Source: Paenibacillus sp. (GTDB lineage: Bacteria; Bacillota; Bacilli; Paenibacillales; Paenibacillaceae). From it: DNA of 45,287 nt. Position numbers and translations under genes: made by a program. The DNA lies in contig JAIRVF010000074.1 in assembly GCA_031254035.1 (NCBI GenBank), positions 1 through 45,287 of the forward strand, in the 5' to 3' direction. Below the pieces are notes generated by a model. That model worked only from the letters and a program-made list of their open reading frames with translations. It was not told where the DNA came from and ran no database searches. Positions 1 through 8,192 of this stretch are shown piece by piece (within the stretch, counting starts at the first letter, position 1; every line of letters starts with the position of its first letter).

Positions 1-60
1 TTTGTCATCATCAGCAATACCCATGAGGTGCTCGGTGAAGGATTTAAATGGGAGGCATAA
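1..60 (+). CDS. C-terminal end of a YitT/DUF2179-like membrane protein (partial)
   Basis: The first 60 bases read as an open frame ending in TAA; its last residues include the stretch EVLGEGF. That ending is typical of the cytoplasmic DUF2179 domain that closes YitT-family membrane proteins. The rest of the gene lies outside the window. A rho-independent terminator follows directly, which supports a true gene end. Only 19 residues are visible, so the family call is tentative. Confidence 0.55.
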   Translation, partial: FVIISNTHEVLGEGFKWEA

Positions 61-86
61 ACGGGATTATTTATGATGATAAGGCG

Positions 87-113
87 GCGGGAGAAAACCC
101 GCTGTCTTTTTTT
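87..113 (+). terminator. Rho-independent terminator of the YitT-like gene
   Basis: A GCGGG / CCCGC stem (87-91 with 98-102) and a 6-base loop are followed by a T run ending at 113. It sits 27 bases after the stop codon of the partial gene at the window start. Confidence 0.7.
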
Positions 114-119
114 AGATTA

Positions 120-342
120 TAGTGCGTGTTCAAAAAGGGCGATTTTCAGCACCAAGAAGGTTGGATGAAGCTAGGGGCTGAGGAGCGGAACGTACGTAGT
201 GGGTACGTGAGCACCTGAAATGTTTCCGAAGGAAACATACTTCGTAAGCATTCGCTTAGGCCCGGCTGAATTCAAGATTCGACGCCGAATCTGCTTCCTG
301 ATTCACTTCGTGATCAAAAGCGAACTTTTTGAACAACCTCTA
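120..342. repeat. MITE-like repeat family 1, copy 1 (223 bp)
   Basis: Starts TAGTGCGTGTTCAAAAAG and ends CTTTTTGAACAACCTCTA. The inner 19 bases of the two ends are inverted repeats matching at 16 of 19 positions, and a TA dinucleotide lies at both borders. Inside are a TGTTTCC/GGAAACA hairpin and a UUCG-type hairpin (TCACTTCGTGA). Nearly the same sequence recurs at 9288-9514 and, shortened, at 27355-27539. There is no convincing ORF. It looks like a non-autonomous mobile element; the TA borders would suit an IS630/Tc1-type transposase, which is inference. Confidence 0.8.
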
Positions 343-353
343 ATAACATTCTT

Positions 354-382
354 TTGTGCTTTATCCTTCCGGACTATATAAT
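354..382 (+). promoter_or_regulatory. Probable sigma-A promoter of the ArsR-like gene
   Basis: TTGTGC at 354-359 and a perfect TATAAT at 377-382 are separated by 17 bases. The -35 box matches only TTG of the consensus. It lies just after repeat copy 1, so the insertion may have changed upstream control. Confidence 0.5.
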
Positions 383-453
383 AAGTTTATGTAATTAGTA
401 AATTTTTCTGAATCCTTTGACTATAAAGCAAGGAAAAATGAGGAGCGTTTGTA

Positions 454-1005
454 TTGGAAACGAAGGTACTAAGCACAATCGAGGAAATACGGATATACTC
501 TGATCCTTACCGGATGAAAATATTAAGCCATTTCCAGCGAATGGACCATCCGGTGACAATTAAGGAAATTGCCGACGAAATGGGCGAAGTTCCGGCAAAA
601 GTTTACTATCATGCCAAGAAGCTAGAAAGCATCGGAATGATTTATTTGGTGAGTACTAAGGAGATTAACGGCATCAACGCAAAATATTACGACGCGTTTA
701 AAGGTTCAGTCCGGATCAAACGCGATGACGGTGCGGACGAAACTGCAAAAAAGATATTCATTTCAGAAACACAAAGGCTATTCTCGGATTTGTATGATGA
801 AAACAAAAAAAAGTTTCTGAATGCACAAAACATGGAAAAACCTCACGGCAATCTGAACAATGCCGAGGTGTATCTAACCGAAGAAGAAGCCAAGGAATTC
901 TTTGAAATAATTACTCGTTTCACTGAAGAACATCACAAGCGCAAAAAACCTGACCAAATTAAATACGATATTTTTACGACGATCACCAAAACGTTAGAAA
1001 ACTAA
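454..1005 (+). CDS. ArsR-family winged-helix transcriptional regulator
   Basis: 183 residues with a TTG start, supported by AGGAG at 441-445. Residues about 10-75 form a winged-helix DNA-binding domain of the ArsR/HTH_20 kind: RMKILSHF, then VTIKEIADEMGEVPAKVYYHAKKL as the helix-turn-helix and recognition helix, then a wing around residues 65-80. The C-terminal half is charged and helical, with no recognised ligand domain and no Cys metal-binding cluster, so a metal sensor is unlikely. It stands alone between a promoter and a strong terminator. Such regulators often repress neighbouring or self genes, but the target is not evident here. Confidence 0.8.
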   Translation: METKVLSTIEEIRIYSDPYRMKILSHFQRMDHPVTIKEIADEMGEVPAKVYYHAKKLESIGMIYLVSTKEINGINAKYYDAFKGSVRIKRDDGADETAKKIFISETQRLFSDLYDENKKKFLNAQNMEKPHGNLNNAEVYLTEEEAKEFFEIITRFTEEHHKRKKPDQIKYDIFTTITKTLEN

Positions 1006-1019
1006 TCCAGAATCTAAAA

Positions 1020-1062
1020 GAATCCCTCGGCTTTTGCTTTTGCCGGGGGATTCTTTATTTTT
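1020..1062. terminator. Bidirectional rho-independent terminator
   Basis: A 12-base arm at 1020-1031 (GAATCCCTCGGC) pairs with 1042-1053 (GCCGGGGGATTC), followed by TTTATTTTT. On the minus strand the stem is followed by TTTT, so it can also end transcription of the converging gene at 1070-1315. Confidence 0.85.
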
Positions 1063-1069
1063 CACATAA

Positions 1070-1315
1070 TTATCGGAAGCTTTCCTTTACGGCTGAGTCT
1101 TCGTCTTCTTTAGCCACATATATGGAATATTGCATTCTCCTCGTCGGAAAAGTACCCATGTTTCCATCATAGTTAGCAACCCGGGACCGGTGCGAAATTC
1201 CACGCTGGACCAGCCTGTTTTTTACTCTCAAATAATCCTCCAGCTTAAAAGAAGTAAAAATGAGCGTGCGCTCTCGAGGGATAAAAAATCTCCAGATCGA
1301 TTTAAAAATTCCCAT
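1070..1315 (-). CDS. Small hypothetical protein, 81 aa
   Basis: A basic, probably soluble small protein starting MGIFKSIWRFFIPRERTLIF. The ATG at 1315 is preferred over the GTG at 1318 because AGGAGG then sits 7 bases upstream. The C-terminal pattern YSIYVAKEDEDSA resembles the end of small signalling-type proteins with a DUF2007-like fold, but I do not recognise the family firmly. It lies 27 bases downstream of the GNAT gene on the same strand and is probably cotranscribed with it. It shares a bidirectional terminator with the convergent ArsR-like gene. Confidence 0.65.
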   Translation of the reverse strand: MGIFKSIWRFFIPRERTLIFTSFKLEDYLRVKNRLVQRGISHRSRVANYDGNMGTFPTRRMQYSIYVAKEDEDSAVKESFR

Positions 1316-1342
1316 CACTTTCCCTCCTTTTGCCGTCGGGTA

Positions 1343-2299
1343 TCACTTAAAAGTTTTCTTCGCGAGATCATACCTCTTCCAAACGGTAAATCCGAGTTTG
1401 GCGTAGAAATCAACCAAGCCGGTCCAGTCGATGACTAGATTATCTATGCCGCGACTTGTCAGTTCGGCTACGCCATCTTTTACAATCGCAAGGCCGTAGC
1501 CTTTACCGCGGAAACGGTTATCGACGCCAAGCGGCCCAATGCCTCCGAGTGGGCTGTCAAACAGCGGAGCCCAATAGGTGTTCTGGGCGATCATCGGAGA
1601 CTGTTCGTCATTGACCCTGCAAAATCCGATCATCTCGTCTTCCATAAACAAGCCCACAAACTCCCGGCCTTTGCCTCCACGATCCCAGTAGCATTGCGCT
1701 TCATAAAACCATCGGCCTGGGAAGCAGCGCTCGAAGAAACGCAGCATTTCATTTTTGTCCTTTTCCTCAAGCAGGCGGGCGTATGCACCATCCGAATACT
1801 TCTGGCGCGTACTGTCCGGGGTTTGATTGACAAGATCGAATGCCTCGTACAATACTTCGTAGCCCCTACGCTCAAACCATACCTTTGCATCAGGCAATTC
1901 CTTTGGTATGCCCGGAATATAATGCCAAGGATCCCTGCCGATGTATGTCAACTCTGCCCCCGCATCCCGGAGGGCCTCTTCTGCCTGTTCAAGCAGGCGG
2001 CTGCCGATTCCTTGTCCTCTCGCTTCGCTCCGAACTAGGATGGCCTGAATCCAGCCTCCCCCGTCACCGAGCCGCATTCCTCGCCGACCCTCCTGCCATG
2101 TTTTCGCGATCACGAACCCAAGCAGTCTGCCGTTTTCATCAATGGCTAGTTTAGAGCCTTCCAAGTAAACATTCTCATCTTGAAATGAATTTTGGCGCAT
2201 CAACTGCTCGCGCATCGGGAAGTGACCGCCGAGCTCCTGGTTCCAAAGCTCACACATCTGTGGCAGCCATTCCTCTTTTAACGGAATAATATTCACCAT
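1343..2299 (-). CDS. GNAT-family N-acetyltransferase (two-domain), 318 aa
   Basis: The N-terminal domain (about 1-150) carries the acetyl-CoA-binding motif A, ILVRSEARGQGIGSRLLEQAEEAL, near residues 88-110. A second GNAT-like half follows, with GIGPLGVDNRFRGKGYGLAIV near residues 253-275 and an ending YAKLGFTVWKRYDL. So this is a tandem GNAT protein that would transfer acetyl from acetyl-CoA to an amine; the substrate cannot be told from sequence. The ATG at 2299 has AGGAGG 4 bases upstream. The upstream 190 bp is AT-rich and probably holds the promoter. Confidence 0.85.
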   Translation of the reverse strand: MVNIIPLKEEWLPQMCELWNQELGGHFPMREQLMRQNSFQDENVYLEGSKLAIDENGRLLGFVIAKTWQEGRRGMRLGDGGGWIQAILVRSEARGQGIGSRLLEQAEEALRDAGAELTYIGRDPWHYIPGIPKELPDAKVWFERRGYEVLYEAFDLVNQTPDSTRQKYSDGAYARLLEEKDKNEMLRFFERCFPGRWFYEAQCYWDRGGKGREFVGLFMEDEMIGFCRVNDEQSPMIAQNTYWAPLFDSPLGGIGPLGVDNRFRGKGYGLAIVKDGVAELTSRGIDNLVIDWTGLVDFYAKLGFTVWKRYDLAKKTFK

Positions 2300-2435
2300 A
2301 AGTCCTCCTGTTGAAAACCGGATTAATATTTCAAAAATAGTAACTTATATAAAATTTTATTTCGCTTATAGAAATTATATTTTATATATCCGCTTCCTTC
2401 AACCATTTATGGCAACAAACAATCCCAATCATCAC

Positions 2436-2479
2436 AAAAAAATGCCGACCACAAAGCGATCTACTTTGCAAGCCGGCAG
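2436..2479 (-). terminator. Terminator of the rimM-trmD-dipeptidase unit
   Basis: On the minus strand TGCCGGCTTGCAAAG pairs with CTTTGTGGTCGGCA, followed by seven T. It lies just after the dipeptidase stop codon. Confidence 0.75.
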
Positions 2480-2495
2480 TTTCTCATTTTGAATT

Positions 2496-3851
2496 TTATA
2501 CTCTTTTCAGGAAATCCACGATTGTAAGCAGCCCTTTATCGAAGTTCTCCAGGTTGAAGTGCTCGTTTGGCGCATGCAGGTTTTCATCCGGCAGGCCAAA
2601 GCCCATACAAACGACAGGCGCTTCAAGGACACGTGAAAATGTCTCTACAATCGGAATGGAGCCACCATCGCGGGTAAATACAGGACGAGTGCCATATACA
2701 TGCTCATAAGCATCCGCAGCCTTCTGCAGCACAGGCTTGGATGGATCGATTGTAAACGGATTGCCTTTTTCCATTTGAACGACGGTTACCTTGGCGCCTG
2801 TAGGCACATGGCTGTTAATATGCTTTTCGATTTTATCGAGAATGTCCTGCGGATCCTGATGGCCAACCAGGCGGCATGTAATTTTCGCGTGTGCTTCCTT
2901 CGGGATAACGGTTTTGCTGCCTTCTCCCTGGAATCCGCCATAAACGCCGTTCAGCTCCAAGGTTGGACGTGCCCCTGTTCTTTCTGCGAATGTAAATCCT
3001 TCTTCACCGAACAGTTCATCCAGACCCAGATCCTGCTTCATTTTGTTTTCATCCACAGACTGCTTTTTGAATTCTTCATGGTCCTCCGGCGTCAGCTCAA
3101 GCACGCCTTTATAGAAACCTTCAACGTTAACCCGTCCGTTTTTGTCATGCAAAGAGTCAAGCAGGCTGACCATGGCATGCAAAGCGTTTGGTACTCCACC
3201 GCCATAGGACCCGGAGTGCAGATCTGTATTGGCTGTATTCAGAGCCACTTCCAGCGAACAAAGACCGCGTAGTCCCACGCAAATTGCTGGTCGGCCTTTT
3301 TCAAGCAGCGAAGTATCGGAGATAAGCACAGCATCAGCTTTCAGCATATTTTGATACTCATTAAGGAAATTGGGCAGATTCTGGCTACCTACTTCCTCTT
3401 CGCCTTCCACACAGAACTTGATGTTAACTGGGAGTTCTTTTTCCTGAGAAAGAAGGGCTTCCACTGCTTTAATATGTAGGAACAACTGGCCTTTATCATC
3501 GGTCGCGCCTCTAGCAAACAATTTGCCGTCACGGATATCCGGTTCAAAAGGAGGCGTTTGCCATAAATGGAGCGGATCGACCGGCTGCACGTCATAATGG
3601 CCATATACAAGGACTGTCGGCTTGCCTTCGGCATGCAAATAATCTGCATAAACGATCGGATGGCCTTTCGTTTCGTGAATTTTGACGTTTTCCAGCCCGG
3701 CCCGCGTCATCGTATCGGCAAGCCACTGTGCAGCCTTTTTCACGTCGGATTTATGTTCGGATAATGCCGAGACGCTGGGAATGGACAACCATTCCTTCAG
3801 CTCATTCAAATGTTTATCTCTATTGCCCTGGAAATAATCTTGATAATTCAT
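2496..3851 (-). CDS. M20-family dipeptidase, 451 aa
   Basis: A zinc metallopeptidase of the M20 (ArgE/DapE/carnosinase-like) family. Visible metal-site motifs are VYGHYDVQP (His85, Asp87), GATDDKGQ (Asp118-Asp119) and the catalytic/metal Glu pair in EGEEEVGS (residues 150-155). The C-terminal part contains a GGSIPIVETF motif and a late His (LHAPNEHF) that fits the last zinc ligand. Length fits the family. It probably cleaves dipeptides in the cytoplasm. The ATG has AAGGAGG upstream. It starts 42 bp after trmD with no terminator between, in the place where many Firmicutes have rplS. Confidence 0.9.
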   Translation of the reverse strand: MNYQDYFQGNRDKHLNELKEWLSIPSVSALSEHKSDVKKAAQWLADTMTRAGLENVKIHETKGHPIVYADYLHAEGKPTVLVYGHYDVQPVDPLHLWQTPPFEPDIRDGKLFARGATDDKGQLFLHIKAVEALLSQEKELPVNIKFCVEGEEEVGSQNLPNFLNEYQNMLKADAVLISDTSLLEKGRPAICVGLRGLCSLEVALNTANTDLHSGSYGGGVPNALHAMVSLLDSLHDKNGRVNVEGFYKGVLELTPEDHEEFKKQSVDENKMKQDLGLDELFGEEGFTFAERTGARPTLELNGVYGGFQGEGSKTVIPKEAHAKITCRLVGHQDPQDILDKIEKHINSHVPTGAKVTVVQMEKGNPFTIDPSKPVLQKAADAYEHVYGTRPVFTRDGGSIPIVETFSRVLEAPVVCMGFGLPDENLHAPNEHFNLENFDKGLLTIVDFLKRV

Positions 3852-3893
3852 GGGAATCCTCCTTAAAAATGAAAATAAAGCAGGAAAATCGCT

Positions 3894-4646
3894 TTAATCA
3901 CCGTTTTCCTGCTGTTCCTGCCGCAGACGTTTGATTACCTTACGGTCTTGTTCGGTAAGTTCCACCTGATCCAGCATATCGGGCCTGCGCTGTAGCGTGC
4001 GCTTCAAGGCCTGCTCCCGGCGCCAGAGCTCAATATTGGCATGATGACCGCTCAGCAAAACATCGGGTACCTTCCATCCTCTAAACTCGGCAGGACGGGT
4101 ATAGTGTGGATACTCGAGCAACCCTGTGCTGAACGAATCCGTTACAGCTGAAGTTTCATTCCCCAGCACGCCAGGCAACAGTCGTACGATCGAATCGATA
4201 GCCACCATTGCCGGCAGCTCGCCCCCAGTGAGAACATAATCGCCGATCGACAGCTCATCCGTAACCAAATGTTCGCGAATCCTTTCATCATATCCCTCAT
4301 AATGCCCGCAGATGAAAATTAGATGCTCCTCCGCCGAAAGCTCCTCCGCTTTTTGTTGTGTGAAGGTCTCTCCTTGTGGACACATCAGAATAACTCTTGG
4401 TGATGAAGAGGTCCGCGAAAGCAGATCCTCCACGGCCGAAAAAATGGGCTCAGGCTTCAGAACCATCCCTCCCCCGCCGCCGTAAGGGGTATCATCTACC
4501 GTACCGTGTTTGCTGCCCGAATACTCTCGGAAATTAATCGCATTCAAGCTTACGATACCCTTTTCCTGCGCTTTGCCGAGGATGCTTGAATTGAACACGC
4601 CGTCCATCATCTCTGGAAACAACGTCAGCACATCAACTTTCATCAT
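3894..4646 (-). CDS. trmD: tRNA (guanine-37-N1)-methyltransferase TrmD
   Basis: 250 residues, the usual length. TrmD transfers methyl from S-adenosylmethionine to G37 next to the anticodon, which prevents +1 frameshifting. The sequence shows the family hallmarks DVLTLFPEM at the N-terminus, [31 protein letters not shown] and [15 protein letters not shown], which forms the trefoil-knot SAM site. The ATG at 4646 lies one base after the rimM stop; a second ATG at 4643 is equally possible. It is translationally linked to rimM. Confidence 0.97.
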   Translation of the reverse strand: MMKVDVLTLFPEMMDGVFNSSILGKAQEKGIVSLNAINFREYSGSKHGTVDDTPYGGGGGMVLKPEPIFSAVEDLLSRTSSSPRVILMCPQGETFTQQKAEELSAEEHLIFICGHYEGYDERIREHLVTDELSIGDYVLTGGELPAMVAIDSIVRLLPGVLGNETSAVTDSFSTGLLEYPHYTRPAEFRGWKVPDVLLSGHHANIELWRREQALKRTLQRRPDMLDQVELTEQDRKVIKRLRQEQQENGD

Positions 4647-4647
4647 G

Positions 4648-5166
4648 CTACAGCAGTCCTTCCATCAAATGCACAAGCACCTTCTGGTCCTTTACATTTA
4701 CGTCCAGCACGACATCATCGATGACAGGGATAAGGATGCTTTTACCGCCTTTAGGTTGCACCACCCATACGTCGTTAGCTCCCGGAGTAAGAATTTCGGT
4801 AATGACTCCAAGCTCTTGTCCCTCATCCGTTACGACCTGGCAGCCTATAATCTGATGGAAATAAAATTCGTTCTCCGGCAGCTCCACTAAATCCTCCTGA
4901 GGGACCTTGAGCATACTTCCTTTGAACTTTTCCACGTCATTAATATTATCGTACTCCTCTAGCTTCACAATGTACATGTTCTTATGAAATCTAGAGGATT
5001 GAACGGTAACAAGCTGTGGAGCTTTGCCGTCCGCAGGAACGATCAGCAATTCACTGCCTTTGGCGAAGCGGACCTCAGGAAAATCTGTATGCAGCAGTAC
5101 CTTGATCTCTCCCTTAATTCCATGTGTATTTACGATTTTGCCTACATTCATAAGTTGTTGCGGCAT
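4648..5166 (-). CDS. rimM: Ribosome maturation factor RimM
   Basis: 172 residues. The N-terminal RimM domain shows the signature [24 protein letters not shown]. The C-terminal PRC-barrel domain (about 95-172) includes [23 protein letters not shown] and [14 protein letters not shown]. RimM binds ribosomal protein S19 and helps 30S head assembly. The ATG follows AGGAGGAAACT. Upstream is an unusually long 530-bp gap to khpA with a terminator, so rimM-trmD must have its own promoter here. Confidence 0.96.
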   Translation of the reverse strand: MPQQLMNVGKIVNTHGIKGEIKVLLHTDFPEVRFAKGSELLIVPADGKAPQLVTVQSSRFHKNMYIVKLEEYDNINDVEKFKGSMLKVPQEDLVELPENEFYFHQIIGCQVVTDEGQELGVITEILTPGANDVWVVQPKGGKSILIPVIDDVVLDVNVKDQKVLVHLMEGLL

Positions 5167-5650
5167 AGTTTCCTCCTGCGTTCAATGCTAAATCCGACCT
5201 GCGAGTCCTTAAATAACTCCACAATCCCAATAAACTTATAAAGTCTAAAGAGAACATGCCGTCTCGCTCGCTTTCATGTCGGTCCGTTTCCAACAATTGT
5301 TAATACATAAAATAACCCCACAAAGAGTATCGGAAAGAAGTCCGACACCTCTCAAAGAGGGGCGCTTTTGCGGAGCAAAAGTACTGAGTGGAGCCTATGC
5401 TTCGATGCGTATTCCAAATACTTTGCGGGGACCCCCAAAAAAACTTATTAATTCTATAATCTTAACAAAAACGTCGATCGATGAACTTCTAAGAAGCCAG
5501 ACCGCGTTTCGTGGTTGTTTTTCGGCTCAAAACAAAAACCAGTGGTTGACATCGTGCGAGGTGACCGCTGCGGTTACGGATCGTTTTTCCGATCGCTCAG
5601 CGTATACTTACGATGATGTTGAGCCAGTTTTTCTTGAATTTATAATTATC
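5167..5650. other. Long intergenic gap upstream of rimM
   Basis: About 480 bp without a credible gene. It holds repeat family 2 (5325-5439) and, at 5481-5640, AT-rich sequence with small inverted repeats such as GGATCG/CGATCC. The ORFs here have no ribosome binding site and run through the repeat. The promoter of rimM-trmD must lie here; a minus-strand TATTAA box around 5298-5303 is only a weak candidate. The ylqD gene commonly found at this place in relatives is absent. Confidence 0.5.
5325..5439. repeat. Repeat family 2, copy A (one unit plus a degraded second unit)
   Basis: The unit begins GAGTATCGGAAAGAAGTCCG, continues through CCTCTCAAAGAGGGGCGC and CTTTTGCGGAGCAAAAG and ends TACTGA (5325-5387). 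A decayed second unit runs to the shared ending TTTGCGGGGACCC. The same arrangement of two units occurs at 37066-37184. Each unit can form three successive hairpins (CGGA/TCCG, a C/G-rich stem, CTTTTGC/GCAAAAG). Confidence 0.75.
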
Positions 5651-5680
5651 AAAAAAGGGCTAGGAAATACATCCTAACCC
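5651..5680 (-). terminator. Terminator after khpA
   Basis: On the minus strand GGGTTAGGA, a short loop and TCCTAGCCC (one G-U pair) are followed by six T. It ends the ylxM-ffh-rpsP-khpA operon and separates it from rimM. Confidence 0.85.
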
Positions 5681-5696
5681 CCTCTTCGCATACCTT

Positions 5697-5927
5697 TTAA
5701 GATATAATATCTACAGTTACGCGTTTATCCATTTTGACTGCTGCAGAAGTGACAACCGTGCGAAGAGCTTTGGCGATCCGTCCCTGCTTGCCAATCACCT
5801 TTCCCACATCATCCGGATGTACGTTCAGCTCATAAACAATCAGGTGATCTTTCTCCACCCTCTTCACGGTCACATCTTCGGGATGATCCACTAAAGCCTT
5901 AGCAATAACTCCAACTAATTCTTCCAT
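5697..5927 (-). CDS. khpA: KH-domain RNA-binding protein KhpA (YlqC)
   Basis: 76 residues forming a single type II KH domain. The RNA-contact loop GKQGRIAKALR carries the GxxG motif at about residues 46-49. KhpA pairs with KhpB in many Firmicutes and affects cell division and RNA processing. It lies 22 bp after rpsP, as in Bacillus. The ATG has a GAGGG ribosome binding site. Confidence 0.95.
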   Translation of the reverse strand: MEELVGVIAKALVDHPEDVTVKRVEKDHLIVYELNVHPDDVGKVIGKQGRIAKALRTVVTSAAVKMDKRVTVDIIS

Positions 5928-5949
5928 AGATAACCCTCACAATCAGTCA

Positions 5950-6222
5950 TTATTTCTGTTGCTTCAGCTCATGAAACTTCTTCATTACGCCCGCTTTGCT
6001 CAGCAAGTTGCGAACTGTGTCGGAAGCTTGTGCACCATTTTGGAGCCATGCAATAGCTTTATCTTCATCGATTTTAACTTCAGCCGGTTGTTGAACCGGG
6101 TTGTAGAAACCGATTTCTTCGATAAAACGGCCGTCACGTGGGGAACGGGAATCCGATACCACGATACGGTAGAAAGGAGCTTTATGAGCACCCATGCGTT
6201 TCAGACGAATACGTACTGCCAC
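5950..6222 (-). CDS. rpsP: 30S ribosomal protein S16
   Basis: 90 residues. The N-terminal [20 protein letters not shown] followed by [19 protein letters not shown] is the S16 signature. S16 is needed for assembly of the 30S body. The start codon is GTG, decided by AGGAGGTG upstream. It sits between ffh and khpA in the usual order. Confidence 0.98.
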   Translation of the reverse strand: MAVRIRLKRMGAHKAPFYRIVVSDSRSPRDGRFIEEIGFYNPVQQPAEVKIDEDKAIAWLQNGAQASDTVRNLLSKAGVMKKFHELKQQK

Positions 6223-6266
6223 GAAAATTCACCTCCTTCAATAAAATCAAAATCTATATTCAGGCA

Positions 6267-7649
6267 TCAACGGAACGGAAATTTCATTCCGCCTTTGCCA
6301 GCCAATCCTTTAAGCTGTTTCAAGGCTTTGCCTTTAGGCCCCTTCGGTCCCATCATATCCGAGAACTGCTTCATCATCCGGCGCATCTCATCAAACTGCT
6401 TGATCAGCCGATTCACTTCAGCCAGCGAGGTACCGCTGCCTGTTGCGATCCGTTTGCGACGGTTATGGTTGATCATGTCGGGATTTTGCTTCTCAGCCTT
6501 GGTCATGGAGAACACGATCGCTTCGATCCGACCCATCTGCTTCTCGTCGACCTTCAAATCCTTCGCTTGTTTCAGCTTACCCATGCCCGGGATCATATCC
6601 ATTATCTGATCGATCGGACCAAGCTTCTTAACCTGCTCCATCTGCTCAAGGAAATCGTCGAAGGTAAATTCGGCGTTACGCATTTTACGTTCCATTTCCT
6701 TGGCTTTATCGGCGTCAATGTTGAACTGCGCCTTTTCGATCAAAGAGAGCATGTCACCCATACCGAGAATTCGCGATGCCATACGTTCCGGATGGAACGG
6801 CTCCAGCGCATCGATTTTCTCTCCAAGCGCAGCGAATTTGATCGGGCAACCCGTTACAGCCTTGACGGACAACGCGGCGCCGCCACGTGTATCGCCATCC
6901 AGCTTGGTCAGCACAACGCCTGTAAGTTCCAGCTGCTTGTTAAAGGTATCCGCAACATTAACAGCGTCTTGACCTGTCATTGCGTCGACCACGAGCAGTA
7001 CTTCATCCGGTTTGATCTCGCTATGGATTTGGCGAAGCTCCTCCATCAGCTCTTCATCGACATGAAGACGTCCAGCGGTATCGACAATCAAATAGTCATG
7101 GCCGTTGTCTTTCGCATGCTGCAAGCCTTGTTTGGCAATTTCAACCGGGCTTGTCTTGTCACCAAGTGAAAATACGGGCACATTGATTTGTTCACCTAAC
7201 ACCTGAAGCTGCTTGATCGCCGCTGGGCGATAAATGTCGCCTGCAACGAGCAGTGGACGATGGTTTTGCTTTTGCAGCATCTTTGCCAGCTTGCCGGAAG
7301 TCGTGGTCTTACCTGCACCCTGCAGGCCGACCATCATAATCACGGTTGGCGGCTTATTCGCCTTCGCCAGCTTTGCTTGGCTTCCACCCATCAGTTCGGT
7401 AAGCTCTTTGTTGACAATATCAATGATGACCATGCCAGGCGTGAAGCTCTCCATCACTTCCGTACCGATGGCCTTTTCCTTCACTTTGGCAACGAAATCC
7501 TTGACGACTTTAAAGTTAACGTCGGCTTCGAGCAGCGCAAGACGTACCTCACGCATCGCCTCTTGTACATCGTCTTCGGATACCTTCCCCTTGCCGCGCA
7601 GTTTGCTAAACACATTCTGCAGCCTACTGGTCAATCCTTCAAATGCCAT
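6267..7649 (-). CDS. ffh: Signal recognition particle protein Ffh
   Basis: 460 residues. The N domain (1-90) is followed by the GTPase G domain with GLQGAGKTTTSGKLA (P-loop, about 108-122), DTAGRLHVDEELM, and TKLDGDTRGGAALS. The methionine-rich M domain (about 300-440) binds 4.5S RNA and signal peptides and includes KMRNAEFTFDDFLEQMEQ and GSGTSLAEVNRLIKQFDEMRRMM. Ffh with 4.5S RNA brings nascent membrane proteins to FtsY, which is encoded 1.9 kb away. The ATG has AAGGAGGT upstream. Confidence 0.98.
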   Translation of the reverse strand: MAFEGLTSRLQNVFSKLRGKGKVSEDDVQEAMREVRLALLEADVNFKVVKDFVAKVKEKAIGTEVMESFTPGMVIIDIVNKELTELMGGSQAKLAKANKPPTVIMMVGLQGAGKTTTSGKLAKMLQKQNHRPLLVAGDIYRPAAIKQLQVLGEQINVPVFSLGDKTSPVEIAKQGLQHAKDNGHDYLIVDTAGRLHVDEELMEELRQIHSEIKPDEVLLVVDAMTGQDAVNVADTFNKQLELTGVVLTKLDGDTRGGAALSVKAVTGCPIKFAALGEKIDALEPFHPERMASRILGMGDMLSLIEKAQFNIDADKAKEMERKMRNAEFTFDDFLEQMEQVKKLGPIDQIMDMIPGMGKLKQAKDLKVDEKQMGRIEAIVFSMTKAEKQNPDMINHNRRKRIATGSGTSLAEVNRLIKQFDEMRRMMKQFSDMMGPKGPKGKALKQLKGLAGKGGMKFPFR

Positions 7650-7674
7650 GGACCGCCACCTCCTTCATTCTTCT

Positions 7675-8031
7675 TTATTCCCATGCTTCTAGTTGATCTA
7701 CAATTTCGTATATATTCAATTTCTGATCCTGCGTCATCGTACTGGCATTCACCAGTTCGCGCAGCTTTTCCAGTTCCTGTACGCGCTGATCATATTTCTT
7801 CAAAAGTCCGAGCTTTTCCTCATACTGTTCCAGCACTTGCTCGGCCCGCTTGATATGTTCATATACCGCCTGCCGGCTGATCCCAGACTCCGCGGCGATC
7901 TCCCCGAGGGAGAAATCATCATGAAAGTAATATTTAAGGAACGTCTGCTGTTTCTCTGTCAGCAAAAGTTCATAGAAATCAAACAACAAATTGATTCGGT
8001 TCGTTTTCTCGAGCCTATTCTCCTGACTCAT
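7675..8031 (-). CDS. ylxM: YlxM (UPF0122) SRP-associated helix-turn-helix protein
   Basis: 118 residues with a sigma-70 region 4-like helix-turn-helix: FSLGEIAAESGISRQAVYEHIKRAEQVL (about 40-67). YlxM is encoded next to ffh in most Firmicutes and has been linked to SRP function and GTPase control in streptococci. It is the first gene of the operon behind a near-consensus promoter at 8087-8115. The C-terminal half is helical and charged. Confidence 0.95.
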   Translation of the reverse strand: MSQENRLEKTNRINLLFDFYELLLTEKQQTFLKYYFHDDFSLGEIAAESGISRQAVYEHIKRAEQVLEQYEEKLGLLKKYDQRVQELEKLRELVNASTMTQDQKLNIYEIVDQLEAWE

Positions 8032-8086
8032 TCAAGGGCACTCCCTTCGTCAAGGAAAAACACTTTACACATCTTTAACGTTCATT

Positions 8087-8115
8087 ATCATACATAAAAC
8101 AAAGAAAGATGTCAA
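8087..8115 (-). promoter_or_regulatory. Strong sigma-A promoter of ylxM-ffh-rpsP-khpA
   Basis: On the minus strand TTGACA (8110-8115) and TATGAT (8087-8092) are separated by exactly 17 bases. Only one base departs from the consensus. The leader to the ylxM ATG at 8031 is about 50 bases. Confidence 0.88.
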
Positions 8116-8192
8116 GCATTTTCCCTTGTCATCTTCCCATTAACTTTTCAACCCTCTTAACGAACGTCTCCACACTTCGGGATCAGGCGTTT

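Noticed and set aside
5545..5575. TTGACA in the gap upstream of rimM
   Set aside because: It is on the plus strand and no -10 box lies 16-18 bases downstream.
5276..5677. 133-codon plus-strand frame in the khpA-rimM gap
   Set aside because: It runs through repeat family 2 and a terminator, with no ribosome binding site.
6138..7169. Long plus-strand frame (343 codons) opposite ffh and rpsP
   Set aside because: It is the complement of two highly conserved genes, with no ribosome binding site and no recognisable domain.
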